A stretch of DNA of 64,000 bases from Candidatus Tokpelaia hoelldoblerii (GTDB lineage: Bacteria; Pseudomonadota; Alphaproteobacteria; Rhizobiales; Rhizobiaceae): assembly GCA_002005325.1 (NCBI GenBank), contig CP017315.1:496001-560000 (forward strand). Reading direction: 5' to 3'. Made by a program: the position numbers and the translations under genes. Positions 41,585 through 49,621 of the stretch are shown piece by piece; position 1 is the stretch's first letter; each line of letters begins with the position of its first letter. The notes beneath the pieces are model-generated. The model was given only the letters and a program-made list of their open reading frames with translations. It did not search any database and was not told the DNA's origin.

Positions 41585-41593
41585 GAGAAGCTT

Positions 41594-42061
41594 ATGACTT
41601 ATAAAACCTATCGTTCAATAACTGTCGTTCCGGCTGAAGAGGCCGGGGATACCGCAATCCATGATACAATCACGCTTGCGCATGATGCGCGCCATATCCG
41701 GCGCAAATTACTGCATCTGGAAAATGGCGATATGCTGATGCTTGATTTGCCGCAGACGGTGATGCTCAAGGAAAGCGACTTGCTCATGGCTGAAAGCGGC
41801 GAGCATTTTCGTGTTGCCGCGGCGGTTGAGCCGCTTTATGAAGCCAGAGGTAAAAATGCCCTGCATTTACTGGAACTGGCATGGCACCTGGGCAACCGGC
41901 ATCTGGCAGTGGAAATTTTTCCTGACCGCATCACACTGCTGCGGGATCACGTTATCCGCACAATGCTGGAAGGGCTTGAAGCCGTTGTGCGGGATATTGA
42001 AGCACCATTTCAGCCGCTCCACGGCGCTTATCACGGACATTCCCATGGCCACCACCATTGA
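41594..42061 (+). CDS. ureE: Urease nickel metallochaperone UreE
   Basis: A 155-residue nickel carrier. The N-terminal peptide-binding domain is followed by the metal-binding domain with KNALHLLELAWHLGNRHLAVEI, containing the conserved GNRH. The C-terminus is histidine-rich (HGAYHGHSHGHHH), able to store several nickel ions. It overlaps the start of ureF by 17 bases. Confidence 0.95.
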   Translation: MTYKTYRSITVVPAEEAGDTAIHDTITLAHDARHIRRKLLHLENGDMLMLDLPQTVMLKESDLLMAESGEHFRVAAAVEPLYEARGKNALHLLELAWHLGNRHLAVEIFPDRITLLRDHVIRTMLEGLEAVVRDIEAPFQPLHGAYHGHSHGHHH

Positions 42062-42725
42062 ACACCACCATAACACGCAGCAATTGCTGCGGCTGATGAC
42101 CTTGTTGTCACCGGTTTTTCCTGTCGGTTCTTTTTCATACAGCCACGGGCTTGAGCAGGCTGTGCATGATGGCCTGATAAACAACTGTGCGGAAGCCGGG
42201 CATTGGTTACGTAACCTGTTGCACAAGGGTACAGCGCATAATGATGTTATTTTTCTGGCGCAGGCCTGGCAGCTTGTGAATGATGATGAGGATATAAGCG
42301 AGCTTGCGCAACTGGCCTGTGCGCTTTCCGGTTCACGCGAGCGCGAAATGGAAACCCTGTTGCAGGGCAAGGCCTTTTTAAAGGCGGTCATGGATTATGA
42401 TTTTATTTTTGACGGGATAGGTGAAAATCTGCCTTATCCGGTTGCCGTCGGGGCTGTCAGCGCGCGGATGGGGCTTGAAAGGACAAGTGCGGTAACGGCC
42501 TATCTCCATGCTTTTGTTTCCAATCTGGTGCAGGCGGCTTTGCGCCTTGTGCCGCTTGGTCAGAAAGACGGTGTCAAGCTGTTGCACGTGCTGGAAGAGG
42601 ATATTCTGGCTCTTGGTGAACAGGCTTCACGGTTGACGTGTGCTGATCTCGGGGCGGCGGCGCTTATGTCGGATATTTGCGCCATGCGGCATGAAACACT
42701 GTATTCAAGGATATTTCGCTCATGA
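42045..42725 (+). CDS. ureF: Urease accessory protein UreF
   Basis: A 226-residue helical activator that binds UreD and gates UreG. Signatures: LLSPVFPVGSFSYSHGLEQAV near residue 20, then ALSGSREREMETLLQGKAFL and PVAVGAVSARMGLERTSAV, plus the C-terminal QASRLTCADLGAAALMSDICAMRHE. I place the start at the ATG at 42045 (MATTIEHHH), inside ureE. It overlaps ureG by four bases. Both overlaps imply coupled translation of the accessory genes. Confidence 0.94.
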   Translation: MATTIEHHHNTQQLLRLMTLLSPVFPVGSFSYSHGLEQAVHDGLINNCAEAGHWLRNLLHKGTAHNDVIFLAQAWQLVNDDEDISELAQLACALSGSREREMETLLQGKAFLKAVMDYDFIFDGIGENLPYPVAVGAVSARMGLERTSAVTAYLHAFVSNLVQAALRLVPLGQKDGVKLLHVLEEDILALGEQASRLTCADLGAAALMSDICAMRHETLYSRIFRS

Positions 42726-43360
42726 CATCAGCTTTTTCTCATAACGGCCCTTTGCGTATCGGTATCGGCGGCCCTGTCGGTTCCGGCAAGACAACTGTCA
42801 CTGAAATGCTCTGCAAGGCCATGCGGGAGCATTATTCAATCGGTGTGGTGACCAATGATATTTATACTTTGGAAGATGCGCTGATTTTAAACCGCGTGCA
42901 GGCGTTGCCGGAAGACAGAATCGTCGGGGTTGAAACCGGCGGCTGTCCGCATACCGCCATTCGGGAGGACGCGAGCATCAACCTGCAGGCGATTGCTGAC
43001 CTCACTGAACGGCACCCTGATCTTGATATTGTCTTTATTGAATCCGGCGGTGATAATCTGGCGGCGACATTTTCGCCCGATCTGGCTGATATTACCCTCT
43101 ATGTCATATCTGTCTGCCAGGGGGAGAAGATACCGCGCAAGGGAGGTCCGGGCATTACCCGTTCGGATATGCTGATTATCAATAAGAAAGATCTTGCGCC
43201 TTATGTCGGCGCAGATATTGACGTGATGGCGGCTGATACTGCCGGCCAGCGGGGAAACAAGCCTTTTGTTTTCACAGATATGCTGCGCCGTGATGGCCTT
43301 GCGGAGATCATCCGCTTTATTGAGGCAGCTGGCGGTCTGAAGGTTGCTTCTGCCGGATAA
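42722..43360 (+). CDS. ureG: Urease accessory GTPase UreG
   Basis: A SIMIBI-class GTPase of 212 residues that delivers nickel to urease. The P-loop is GIGGPVGSGKTTVTEML, the nickel-binding CPH motif is in VETGGCPHTAIREDASIN, and FIESGGDNLAATFSP and DMLIINKKDLAP (guanine specificity) follow. Last gene of the operon; a hairpin follows 22 bases after the stop. Confidence 0.97.
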   Translation: MTSAFSHNGPLRIGIGGPVGSGKTTVTEMLCKAMREHYSIGVVTNDIYTLEDALILNRVQALPEDRIVGVETGGCPHTAIREDASINLQAIADLTERHPDLDIVFIESGGDNLAATFSPDLADITLYVISVCQGEKIPRKGGPGITRSDMLIINKKDLAPYVGADIDVMAADTAGQRGNKPFVFTDMLRRDGLAEIIRFIEAAGGLKVASAG

Positions 43361-43382
43361 AAGAATCTACTGCCATTTTTGT

Positions 43383-43412
43383 GCTTCAGCCGCGCCCGGG
43401 TGTGGCTGAAGC
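43383..43412 (+). terminator. Hairpin after ureG, possible terminator
   Basis: GCTTCAGCC, 12-base loop, GGCTGAAGC. The T run comes only after eight more bases (AGCAGCGC then TTTT), so it is an imperfect terminator or a stabilising 3' hairpin. Confidence 0.5.
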
Positions 43413-43461
43413 AGCAGCGCTTTTGCAGGCGGGGGAATTTTCAGACTTTTTCATGAAATTC

Positions 43462-43535
43462 TGGAGCGGGTAGCGGGAATCGAACCCGCATATTCAGCTT
43501 GGAAGGCTGCTGCTCTACCATTGAGCTATACCCGC
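43462..43535 (-). tRNA. tRNA-Gly (anticodon TCC)
   Basis: A 74-base cloverleaf on the minus strand: acceptor GCGGGTA/TACCCGC, D arm GCTCAATGGTAGAGC, anticodon loop CTTCCAA, T arm GGGTTCGATTCCC; CCA encoded. Confidence 0.97.
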
Positions 43536-43554
43536 AGGTTTCTTATGAGGGCAA

Positions 43555-43639
43555 TGGTGGAGGGAGTTGGATTTGAACCAACGTAGGCATAGCCAACGGA
43601 TTTACAGTCCGTCCCCTTTAACCACTCGGGCATCCCTCC
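43555..43639 (-). tRNA. tRNA-Tyr (anticodon GTA)
   Basis: An 85-base class II tRNA with long variable arm: acceptor GGAGGGA/TCCCTCC, anticodon loop CTGTAAA, T arm with GGTTCAAATCC; CCA encoded. It lies 19 bases from tRNA-Gly, so the two are probably one transcript. Confidence 0.97.
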
Positions 43640-43828
43640 ATTGCTGCGAAAGCTTGCTAGAAGCTTTTGACCGCTTAGAGATTCATATTCTGAATGTCTA
43701 TGGTCTGGCGTTATGCAGATAACACGGCGTTCTGTCAACTGCTATCTTGCAAAGATTTTCATTTAACTGCTAATTATAGAAAAAAATTGTCTGTGCTTCT
43801 TATGGAAAATGGAAAGAGCCGCTTTGTC

Positions 43829-44677
43829 ATGTCGCAAAATACCCCTAAAGATTCTCATTACGCCCGTTTGCGCCGTCAGCACCGTGCTGCCAAGGGTGGT
43901 GAAAGCCACCACGTGATACCGCGCCGGAAAACGCTTGCGCCGGCAGAAGTGCTCCTGAACCGGCTGTGGCTTTACGGATTACATACAGTTGCGGCGGCGC
44001 TGGATAATCCGCGCCGCGTTATTCACCGTCTGCTGGTGACGCGCAATGCCTGGGCGCGGCTGTCGCGTGATGAAGCACAACTGCCATGCGCGGTGGAATT
44101 TGTCGAATCGCGCTTGCTTGAGCAGATGCTGGGCTCGGAAGCGGTGCATCAGGGCGTTATGATTGAAACTGAAGCGCTTGCTCCCCGTCCGCTGACAGGT
44201 TTGCATGAAACGCCGCTTGTTGTCGTGCTTGACCAGATTACCGATCCGCATAATGTCGGGGCGATTATGCGCTCGGCTGTTGCCCTTGGCGCTGGCGCAC
44301 TGGTGACCACGGCGCGGCATTCCCCACAGGAATCAGGTGTGCTGGCCAAGGCTGCTTCCGGCGCGCTGGAACTTGTCGACCATATCACGGTGCGCAATCT
44401 GGCGGAAGCGCTGGAAACACTGCACACAACCGGTTTTCAGACCGTCGGGCTTGATTCAGCAGGAGAGCAACCGCTTGAGCCGACATTCAGGGGCCAAAAA
44501 ATTGCGCTGGTGCTGGGGGCGGAAGGCAAGGGGCTGCGGCAGAAAACGCGCCAGACTGTCATCGCACTGGCGCGGCTTGATATGCCCGGGGTGATTAAAT
44601 CGCTCAATGTTTCCAATGCGGCGGCAATCGCGCTTTATCTGGCACGGAGCCATATTGACCGGCAAGAAAGGGGTTAA
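43829..44677 (+). CDS. rlmB: 23S rRNA (guanosine-2'-O)-methyltransferase RlmB (TrmH family)
   Basis: A SPOUT methyltransferase that should methylate G2251 of 23S rRNA. The N-terminal substrate domain has LYGLHTVAAALDNPRR, the family start of RlmB, and SEAVHQGVMI. The C-terminal domain carries VVLDQITDPHNVGAIMRSAVALGA (motif 1), LVLGAEGKGLRQ (motif 2) and SLNVSNAAAIALYLA (motif 3). I place the start at the ATG at 43829 (MSQNTPKD), with GGAAAGAG upstream; an ATG at 43802 is also in frame. The length is 282 residues. Its stop overlaps the end of the converging rhomboid gene by four bases. Confidence 0.9.
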   Translation: MSQNTPKDSHYARLRRQHRAAKGGESHHVIPRRKTLAPAEVLLNRLWLYGLHTVAAALDNPRRVIHRLLVTRNAWARLSRDEAQLPCAVEFVESRLLEQMLGSEAVHQGVMIETEALAPRPLTGLHETPLVVVLDQITDPHNVGAIMRSAVALGAGALVTTARHSPQESGVLAKAASGALELVDHITVRNLAEALETLHTTGFQTVGLDSAGEQPLEPTFRGQKIALVLGAEGKGLRQKTRQTVIALARLDMPGVIKSLNVSNAAAIALYLARSHIDRQERG

Positions 44678-45429
44678 AAAATTTCTCTCCGCCGTTTGTC
44701 AAACGGGCCGATGGCAAGGAAGCCGGCGAGAAGGCCGCCGATATGCGCTTCCCAGGCAATGGCGCTTTCCTCTATACCCGGCACTGAAGTGCCGATGCCG
44801 ATGAGAAGATTGATGACAAGCCAGCTGCCGACAAACAGCAGCACGGAACGCGAGCGCAGCGCAATGAAAACCGGCAGGACAGGGCCGGCAAATTCTGAAC
44901 GCTGTGGCGCATATCTGTCTGGCACGCGGCGGAAGCCATAGCGTGCTGCGGCGCCCATCAGGCCGGAAATTGCGCCCGATGCGCCGACCAGAAGGGCAGG
45001 GCTTTGCTGATGAAACAGGAAATAAACCAAAGCGGCAACAACCGCCGTTAAAGCCCAGAACAGCAAGAACCGCAGCGCGCCGATACGATTGACCAGTGGC
45101 GAGCCGAAAATTGCCAGCCATACCATGTTGAAACCGAAATGCATCCAGCTGCCATGCAGAAAGGAATAGGTCAATGCGCCGGTCAGGCTTGACCATCCTT
45201 CTTCATGCAACAGCGAATAGGGAATAAAGGCAAAGTGGCGATAGAAGCCTTCTTCTGCGGCCGCTGACAGGAAATAGTCAGGAATGCCATAAGCGGCAGC
45301 ACACAGCACGATAATCACAATAATGGTTACCGGAATGTTGAAAATGCGTGCCGATTGTTCGGGCTTAAAGGGATCTTGTGTCAATTGCTCTGCCTCAAAG
45401 GAGAATCCTTGATGAGAATGTAGGGGCAA
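44674..45429 (-). CDS. Rhomboid-family intramembrane serine protease
   Basis: A 251-residue membrane protein with about six helices. The catalytic serine lies in LVGASGAISGLMGA (GASGA motif, about residue 131) and the histidine in IAWEAHIGGLLAGFLAIG near the C-terminus. The oxyanion-side motif HFGFNMVWLAIFGSPLVNR is also present. Thus the Ser-His dyad is complete and the protein should be active. The natural substrate cannot be inferred. It converges with rlmB. Confidence 0.92.
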   Translation of the reverse strand: MPLHSHQGFSFEAEQLTQDPFKPEQSARIFNIPVTIIVIIVLCAAAYGIPDYFLSAAAEEGFYRHFAFIPYSLLHEEGWSSLTGALTYSFLHGSWMHFGFNMVWLAIFGSPLVNRIGALRFLLFWALTAVVAALVYFLFHQQSPALLVGASGAISGLMGAAARYGFRRVPDRYAPQRSEFAGPVLPVFIALRSRSVLLFVGSWLVINLLIGIGTSVPGIEESAIAWEAHIGGLLAGFLAIGPFDKRRREIF

Positions 45430-45506
45430 TGACAGCCAAGAGCAATTGCTGTTTCAGAAAGAAAACAGCCTGAACGGAAAGGACAGGATGATTTTTACTT
45501 TGAAAG

Positions 45507-45581
45507 TGGCTCCCCGGGCCGGATTCGAACCAGCGACCGATCGGTTAACAGCCGATTGCTCTACCACTGAGCTACCGGGGA
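45507..45581 (-). tRNA. tRNA-Asn (anticodon GTT)
   Basis: A 75-base cloverleaf on the minus strand: acceptor TCCCCGG/CCGGGGA, D arm GCTCAGTGGTAGAGC, anticodon loop CTGTTAA, T arm GGTTCGAATCC; CCA encoded. Confidence 0.96.
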
Positions 45582-45824
45582 ACAAACGCATAATCACTCT
45601 ATGCAGATCGGCCTATAGCAAATGCTGAAGTGATTTGCCAAGGGAAAAATTTCATTTTATTGAAAAAAATATATTATTGCTGTTATACAAGCGGTATGAG
45701 GCAGAAAAAAGCGTAACTTATGCGCAAGCCTACTTGACGTGACGGCTGCCTTCACTTATTCAGCGCTGAAAGGTTTCAGTGTGAAAAGTTGGTTTTATCT
45801 TTTGTGACTGATTCCTGCCTGTGA

Positions 45825-45898
45825 GGCCTCGTGGCGGAATGGTTACGCAGAGGACTGCAAATCCTTGTATCCCGGTTCGATTCCGGGCGAGGCCTCCA
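45825..45898 (+). tRNA. tRNA-Cys (anticodon GCA)
   Basis: A 74-base cloverleaf: acceptor GGCCTCG/CGAGGCC, anticodon loop CTGCAAA, T arm CCGGTTCGATTCCGG; CCA encoded. It borders the ibr-type accessory operon, whose nearest end is 40 bases downstream, a typical position for integrated DNA. Confidence 0.97.
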
Positions 45899-45937
45899 AG
45901 AGGCATATTCTGATAATGGCGCCCGCCGGCCGCTGTT

Positions 45938-46450
45938 TTACTCTGTTTCCCACGCTCTGCTGAAATCCCGGTCTCTGAATAAAGAGGCAAGGCCATTCAA
46001 CTGTTTCAGCCGTAAAAGTTCATCCATATCCATACCGATATGTTTCAGAATCCAGGTGTCGGACATACCGGTTTCGACAAGCTCTTTAATAAGATTTGTC
46101 ATCAGGGCAATGTTGTGGGAGCCACGCGCACGGTTGTGTCTGATTGTACTGGCCATCCGGCCGCCAAGTGGTTTGTCGATGACGACGACCGGCAGTTTTC
46201 CGTTTTCCCGTTCAAAAATGCGTTTGCTGGTTTTCATGACGCTGTAGCGGTGATAACCGTCGACAATTTCATAAGCGTCTTCGTCAACAAAATAATAGCA
46301 TACAACCGGGATTGTATAGCCGTCTTCCCATATGGAAAGTTCCAGCAACTTCATTTCCAGAGAAGCAATAACATTCGGGTTGTAGGCGTTGGCTCTGATT
46401 TTTTCAATCGGGACAGATTTTACATGATAAACAGGGCTGTTATTTGGCAC
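45938..46450 (-). CDS. ibrB: IbrB-type ParB/Srx-fold protein
   Basis: A 170-residue protein of the ParB N-terminal/sulfiredoxin fold, of the IbrB kind. Conserved parts are VPIEKIRANAYNPN, ELSIWEDGYTIPVVCYYF, the nucleotide-site motif YEIVDGYHRYSVM and STIRHNRARGSHN. In Escherichia coli, IbrA and IbrB together activate eib genes; mechanism unknown. ParB-like folds bind and hydrolyse CTP or act as adaptors. I prefer the GTG at 46450, with AAAAAGGAATTTTCCA upstream, over the TTG at 46489. The start lies 11 bases inside the GNAT-like gene. Last gene of the three-gene operon, ending 40 bases from tRNA-Cys. Confidence 0.82.
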   Translation of the reverse strand: MPNNSPVYHVKSVPIEKIRANAYNPNVIASLEMKLLELSIWEDGYTIPVVCYYFVDEDAYEIVDGYHRYSVMKTSKRIFERENGKLPVVVIDKPLGGRMASTIRHNRARGSHNIALMTNLIKELVETGMSDTWILKHIGMDMDELLRLKQLNGLASLFRDRDFSRAWETE

Positions 46451-46841
46451 TGGAAAATTCCTTTTTATAATTTGCGAAGTTTTTTCCAATCAGCGTTTCA
46501 ATTTCAAATCCATATCGTTTATAAAGAAGAGCATTGTCTTTCCTGTCATTGGCTTTTATGCCGATGAACCGTTTGTCTATGGCGTATTTGATGATTTCTT
46601 CCAGCATGGCTGAAAAAGCAGTTTCAGTTTCAAAAAGCGCCAGCCGGATTTTGAGAAAATGTGAAGCGAGTTGTGAAGCGACGATAAAGTTGTTGCCGTC
46701 ATTGGTAACAGCCCATATATCGCCGTTTTTGGTAGTGACATGATAACCGAGCTTTTTATGCGTTTCGGGATCAAGGGCAGCTTTACCGATCAGCCTGAAA
46801 AGATCCCGGTCGTTTTTCTTGCCGATCGTATATATCATCAT
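46440..46841 (-). CDS. Small GNAT-like acetyltransferase between ibrA and ibrB
   Basis: A 133-residue protein with the pattern of the GNAT fold: an N-terminal strand-helix (MIYTIGKKNDRDLFRLIGKA), central strands (GDIWAVTNDGNNFIVASQLA), a helix MLEEIIKYAIDKRF, and the C-terminal signature IKANDRKDNALLYKRYGFEIET. The usual acetyl-CoA-binding Q/RxxGxG/A loop is not obvious, so activity is doubtful. Its ATG overlaps the ibrA stop (ATGA), and AAGGA precedes it. The next gene begins before this one ends. Such tight coupling on both sides suggests that it is a working member of the system rather than a passenger. Confidence 0.68.
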   Translation of the reverse strand: MMIYTIGKKNDRDLFRLIGKAALDPETHKKLGYHVTTKNGDIWAVTNDGNNFIVASQLASHFLKIRLALFETETAFSAMLEEIIKYAIDKRFIGIKANDRKDNALLYKRYGFEIETLIGKNFANYKKEFSSAK

Positions 46842-48124
46842 ATTCCTTCATATTTTTTCAGCGTCATCTGGCGTTTTTTTATTTCTGTTTTGGTCTGTGC
46901 AAACCCCATATACTTGCACAGGTGATCATTCTTCATGATACAGACACAGAATCGTTTCCAGCTTGGAACAAGCCTGAAATAATTTGTTTCCATATCATCA
47001 GGATAATCTTCGAACATGACAGCTTTTTTCTTTGATTTATACATTTTTGGTGTTTTTGTTTTGATCGGATGACCGCTTTTGCGAATCTGCTCGATCGCTT
47101 CATCGGGCAGCAGGCCGCCGCGCTCACGCCAGAATTTGATGCTTGTCGCTATTTTCCGGCGGTAATTGTCGGCAATATCCTTCGGCAGGGTGCTGAGCAG
47201 AAACTCGGCATAGCTGCGCCATGTATGGCCTCTGGGCTTGGTGATCGAGCGCCAGCCCATCGCTGTTGTTCCGCCATAGATTCCGGAAAAATTCACGCCA
47301 TTGACCCGCCCGACCAGTTTGCCCCATGTATGTGGTTCAATAGCGCGGTAAAGATGCAGGCTCTGAATAGCTGTTTCAATAAAAGGGCTGGCAACGCGCA
47401 TGGTGTGGAGGGGAATGCCTGCCTGATAAAGCAGATCATAAAGGCTGTTGTAATCCCAGCCGGATTTTGCGTTGGCTGTCCAGATATCTTCAGTGTGCCA
47501 GTCATAAAGCGGATAGGCATTGAAAACATCTTTATCCAGCATTCTTGTCCATTTCAGGCCGTTATACATCTGCACCCGGTCCGGCCTGCCGATCACCCGC
47601 CAGCGGTTGAGGGATTCCTGGGCACGAATGCCAACCAGACAGGCAACGCTTTTAACATTAAGCTTTTTTTTTAAGAAAATGCCGAACTGGCTTTGAAAAT
47701 CATAGTCCCGCATACCTTTTTTGAAAAAGGGCGGCGCATTGTCTTCTGTAATGGTGTTGGCCGGCATATCCCGCACCCAGATGGATTTGTCGCTTTGGTT
47801 CCATGGAATCCAGTACTTCTGGTGCATGGACGTGGCGCAGGGCACGGATAAAGGCAGGCACACATGATAGATGCTGCAGCGTTCTTTCAGCTTTTCCAGT
47901 GTCCGGGCCACATAATCGGTTGTTGCCTGATACTGTGCCTCGTAATCTATATGAAATATGCCGATGCGCCGTCCCATTTTTTCCGCCCGCTCCACGGCAA
48001 GATTAAGCAGGACGCCGGAATCCTTGCCGCCGGAAAATGAAACATATAAAAATTCACTGTCAGCCAGTGCGCGGTCTATGCGTTCACAGGCAGCTTTGTA
48101 AACGTCTTTTTCAAGATATCTCAT
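46838..48124 (-). CDS. ibrA: IbrA-type PAPS-reductase-like protein (DUF3440)
   Basis: A 428-residue protein of the adenine-nucleotide alpha-hydrolase/PAPS reductase superfamily. The PP-loop is YVSFSGGKDSGVLLNLA (about residue 30), with HIDYEAQYQATTDYV and CLVGIRAQESLNRWR (the GIRxxES motif). The DUF3440 C-terminal part ends with a cysteine-rich stretch, FCVCIMKNDHLCKYMGFAQTKTE. The ECGIH motif of sulfate-assimilating PAPS reductase is absent, so it is not an ordinary cysteine-synthesis enzyme. I start it at the ATG at 48124 (MRYLEKDVYKAA), where family similarity seems to begin; the frame is open to 48517 but that part is AT-rich and unlike a protein. Relatives: IbrA of E. coli; distant relative: DndC. 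Confidence 0.85.
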   Translation of the reverse strand: MRYLEKDVYKAACERIDRALADSEFLYVSFSGGKDSGVLLNLAVERAEKMGRRIGIFHIDYEAQYQATTDYVARTLEKLKERCSIYHVCLPLSVPCATSMHQKYWIPWNQSDKSIWVRDMPANTITEDNAPPFFKKGMRDYDFQSQFGIFLKKKLNVKSVACLVGIRAQESLNRWRVIGRPDRVQMYNGLKWTRMLDKDVFNAYPLYDWHTEDIWTANAKSGWDYNSLYDLLYQAGIPLHTMRVASPFIETAIQSLHLYRAIEPHTWGKLVGRVNGVNFSGIYGGTTAMGWRSITKPRGHTWRSYAEFLLSTLPKDIADNYRRKIATSIKFWRERGGLLPDEAIEQIRKSGHPIKTKTPKMYKSKKKAVMFEDYPDDMETNYFRLVPSWKRFCVCIMKNDHLCKYMGFAQTKTEIKKRQMTLKKYEGI

Positions 48125-48845
48125 GACACTGCGGTTTCCGTGTTGATTATGTTTTTTGCATATCGTTACGATACGTGCCGTCCCCTGACTGGGCTGCTTC
48201 AGACAAACAAAGCTTTTGCCCGGATAGATATTCGCACTTGCTATGTCAAGTACCCGGGCTGCTGCTGCTGCCAGCACAGAACCATCATTGCTGGATATTT
48301 CTAGGAAATGATGTTGCTTTGTCAATGAAATAATGCTGTGTATTCGCTGAATTTTATGCTCTATTGGTGGTAATATATAACTTACTGATATAAGTCTTTC
48401 TAAATTGTGGCAAGGTAAAGAAAAGTCGTTTGATCCTGTCCTGTAGAGACAGCATTTCATGAACAATTTAAAAAATGTAAAACAGCTGATTCTGTTGTTG
48501 CCTTTCCCGCTCATCAATGTCTGGATGCCCCCTCCTTTTTCAAAGCCCCTCTTTAAACCGTGCTGCCTGGAAAATGTTTAAAAAGTATGACAACTATTCA
48601 ATAATATGCTGGCTGCTTCAATTTATTTTTTGTCACCGCTTTTCAAATCAATGTGACCGGTCTGGCAGGGATGTGCCATGATTGTGGTTTCGCTGCCGGA
48701 ACTTGTGCTTCCATACCCCGCAAACGGGCGTTGTTCTGATTGTCTGCCACTGCCGCAGCCAATGCAAAACGCCCTGTTGCCGCCCTTGACTTATTCATTG
48801 CTGTTTTATAAAGAATGAGGCAAAGCCGGACGGGAAGGATCAGAC
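48125..48845. other. AT-rich region upstream of ibrA and pcm, no convincing gene
   Basis: About 720 bases. On the minus strand an open frame continues from ibrA to 48517 but shows no recognisable protein features. A promoter-like pair lies at 48298-48325 for the ibr operon. On the plus strand CTTGACT, then TATAAA 15 bases later (near 48788-48813), may be the pcm promoter. No repeat of the tRNA-Cys 3' end and no integrase were found. Confidence 0.6.
48298..48325 (-). promoter_or_regulatory. Candidate promoter of the ibrA-GNAT-ibrB operon
   Basis: Minus-strand TTGACA (48320-48325), 16-base spacer, TAGAAA (48298-48303). It would give a leader of about 165 bases before the ibrA ATG at 48124 and argues against a start at 48517. 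Confidence 0.5.
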
Positions 48846-49520
48846 ATGAATGTGAATTTTACGCAGTTGCGTCAGAAAATGGTAGATAATCAGATCCGCA
48901 CAGTCGATGTTACACATTTGCCTGTTCTGGCAGCTTTTCTGGATGTCCCGCGTGAGGCCTTTACACCGCAGGAAGAGCAGGCGCTTGCTTATCTGGATAA
49001 AAATGTGCAGACCGCTGCTGCAAAGGCGCATATGGGTGCGCGTTATATGATGGCGCCTGCTCCGCTTGCCAAACTTGTACAACTGGCAGAAATTGAAAAA
49101 GAGGATTTTGTTCTCGATATCGGCGCCAATACAGGCTATTGCGCGGCGATTTTGTCGCAGCTTGCCGGCTCTGTCATTGCGCTTGAGAGTGATGAGAAAC
49201 TGGCGAAAACCGCGACCGGGCAGCTTGCCGCCAATGGCTATGATAACGCCGTGGTTGTTACCGGTGCTCTGGAAGCAGGCTATGGCGCACAGGCGCCTTA
49301 TGATGTCATTTTGTTTGAAGGTGCGGTGGATTTTGTTCCGGAAGAAATCTTCGGGCAGTTGCGTGAAGGTGGCAGACTGGTTGTGGTTGAAGGCCATGGT
49401 AATGCTGCCGAGGCCTGCCTTTACGTATGTGAAGACGGTGTTGTTTCCCGCCGATGTGCTTTTAATTTATCCATAAAACCGCTGCCGGGTTTTCAAAAAG
49501 CGGAAGAATTCATTTTTTAG
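48846..49520 (+). CDS. pcm: Protein-L-isoaspartate O-methyltransferase family protein
   Basis: A 224-residue SAM-dependent methyltransferase of the PCMT family. It has MVDNQIRTVDVTHLPVLAAF (the family N-terminus), MGARYMMAPAPLAKLVQLAE, SAM motif I VLDIGANTGYCAAILSQLA and IALESDEKL. The repair-enzyme residues around the usual 'QPY' site are not clear, and alphaproteobacterial members of this group upstream of tolC may not repair isoaspartate. Typical gene order pcm-tolC-popZ-valS is kept here. An upstream CTTGAC-type promoter is plausible. Confidence 0.88.
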   Translation: MNVNFTQLRQKMVDNQIRTVDVTHLPVLAAFLDVPREAFTPQEEQALAYLDKNVQTAAAKAHMGARYMMAPAPLAKLVQLAEIEKEDFVLDIGANTGYCAAILSQLAGSVIALESDEKLAKTATGQLAANGYDNAVVVTGALEAGYGAQAPYDVILFEGAVDFVPEEIFGQLREGGRLVVVEGHGNAAEACLYVCEDGVVSRRCAFNLSIKPLPGFQKAEEFIF

Positions 49521-49621
49521 TCACGAATATCGGTTAAAGCTGATAGGACCATGGCGGAAAGGGCATTTTGTTTGACTGGCGGCCTGAAGCCGAAATCAAA
49601 CAAACTGGGATTGCGATTGAT

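Noticed and set aside
48125..48517. N-terminal extension of IbrA in the same frame
   Set aside because: AT-rich, contains no recognisable protein pattern, and the likely promoter at 48298-48325 lies inside it; family similarity seems to start at 48124.
45825..48845. Attachment-site repeat of the tRNA-Cys 3' end at the far side of the ibr region
   Set aside because: I looked by eye for GGTTCGATTCCGGG and GAGGCCTCC between 48100 and 48845 and did not find them; a short or diverged repeat cannot be excluded.
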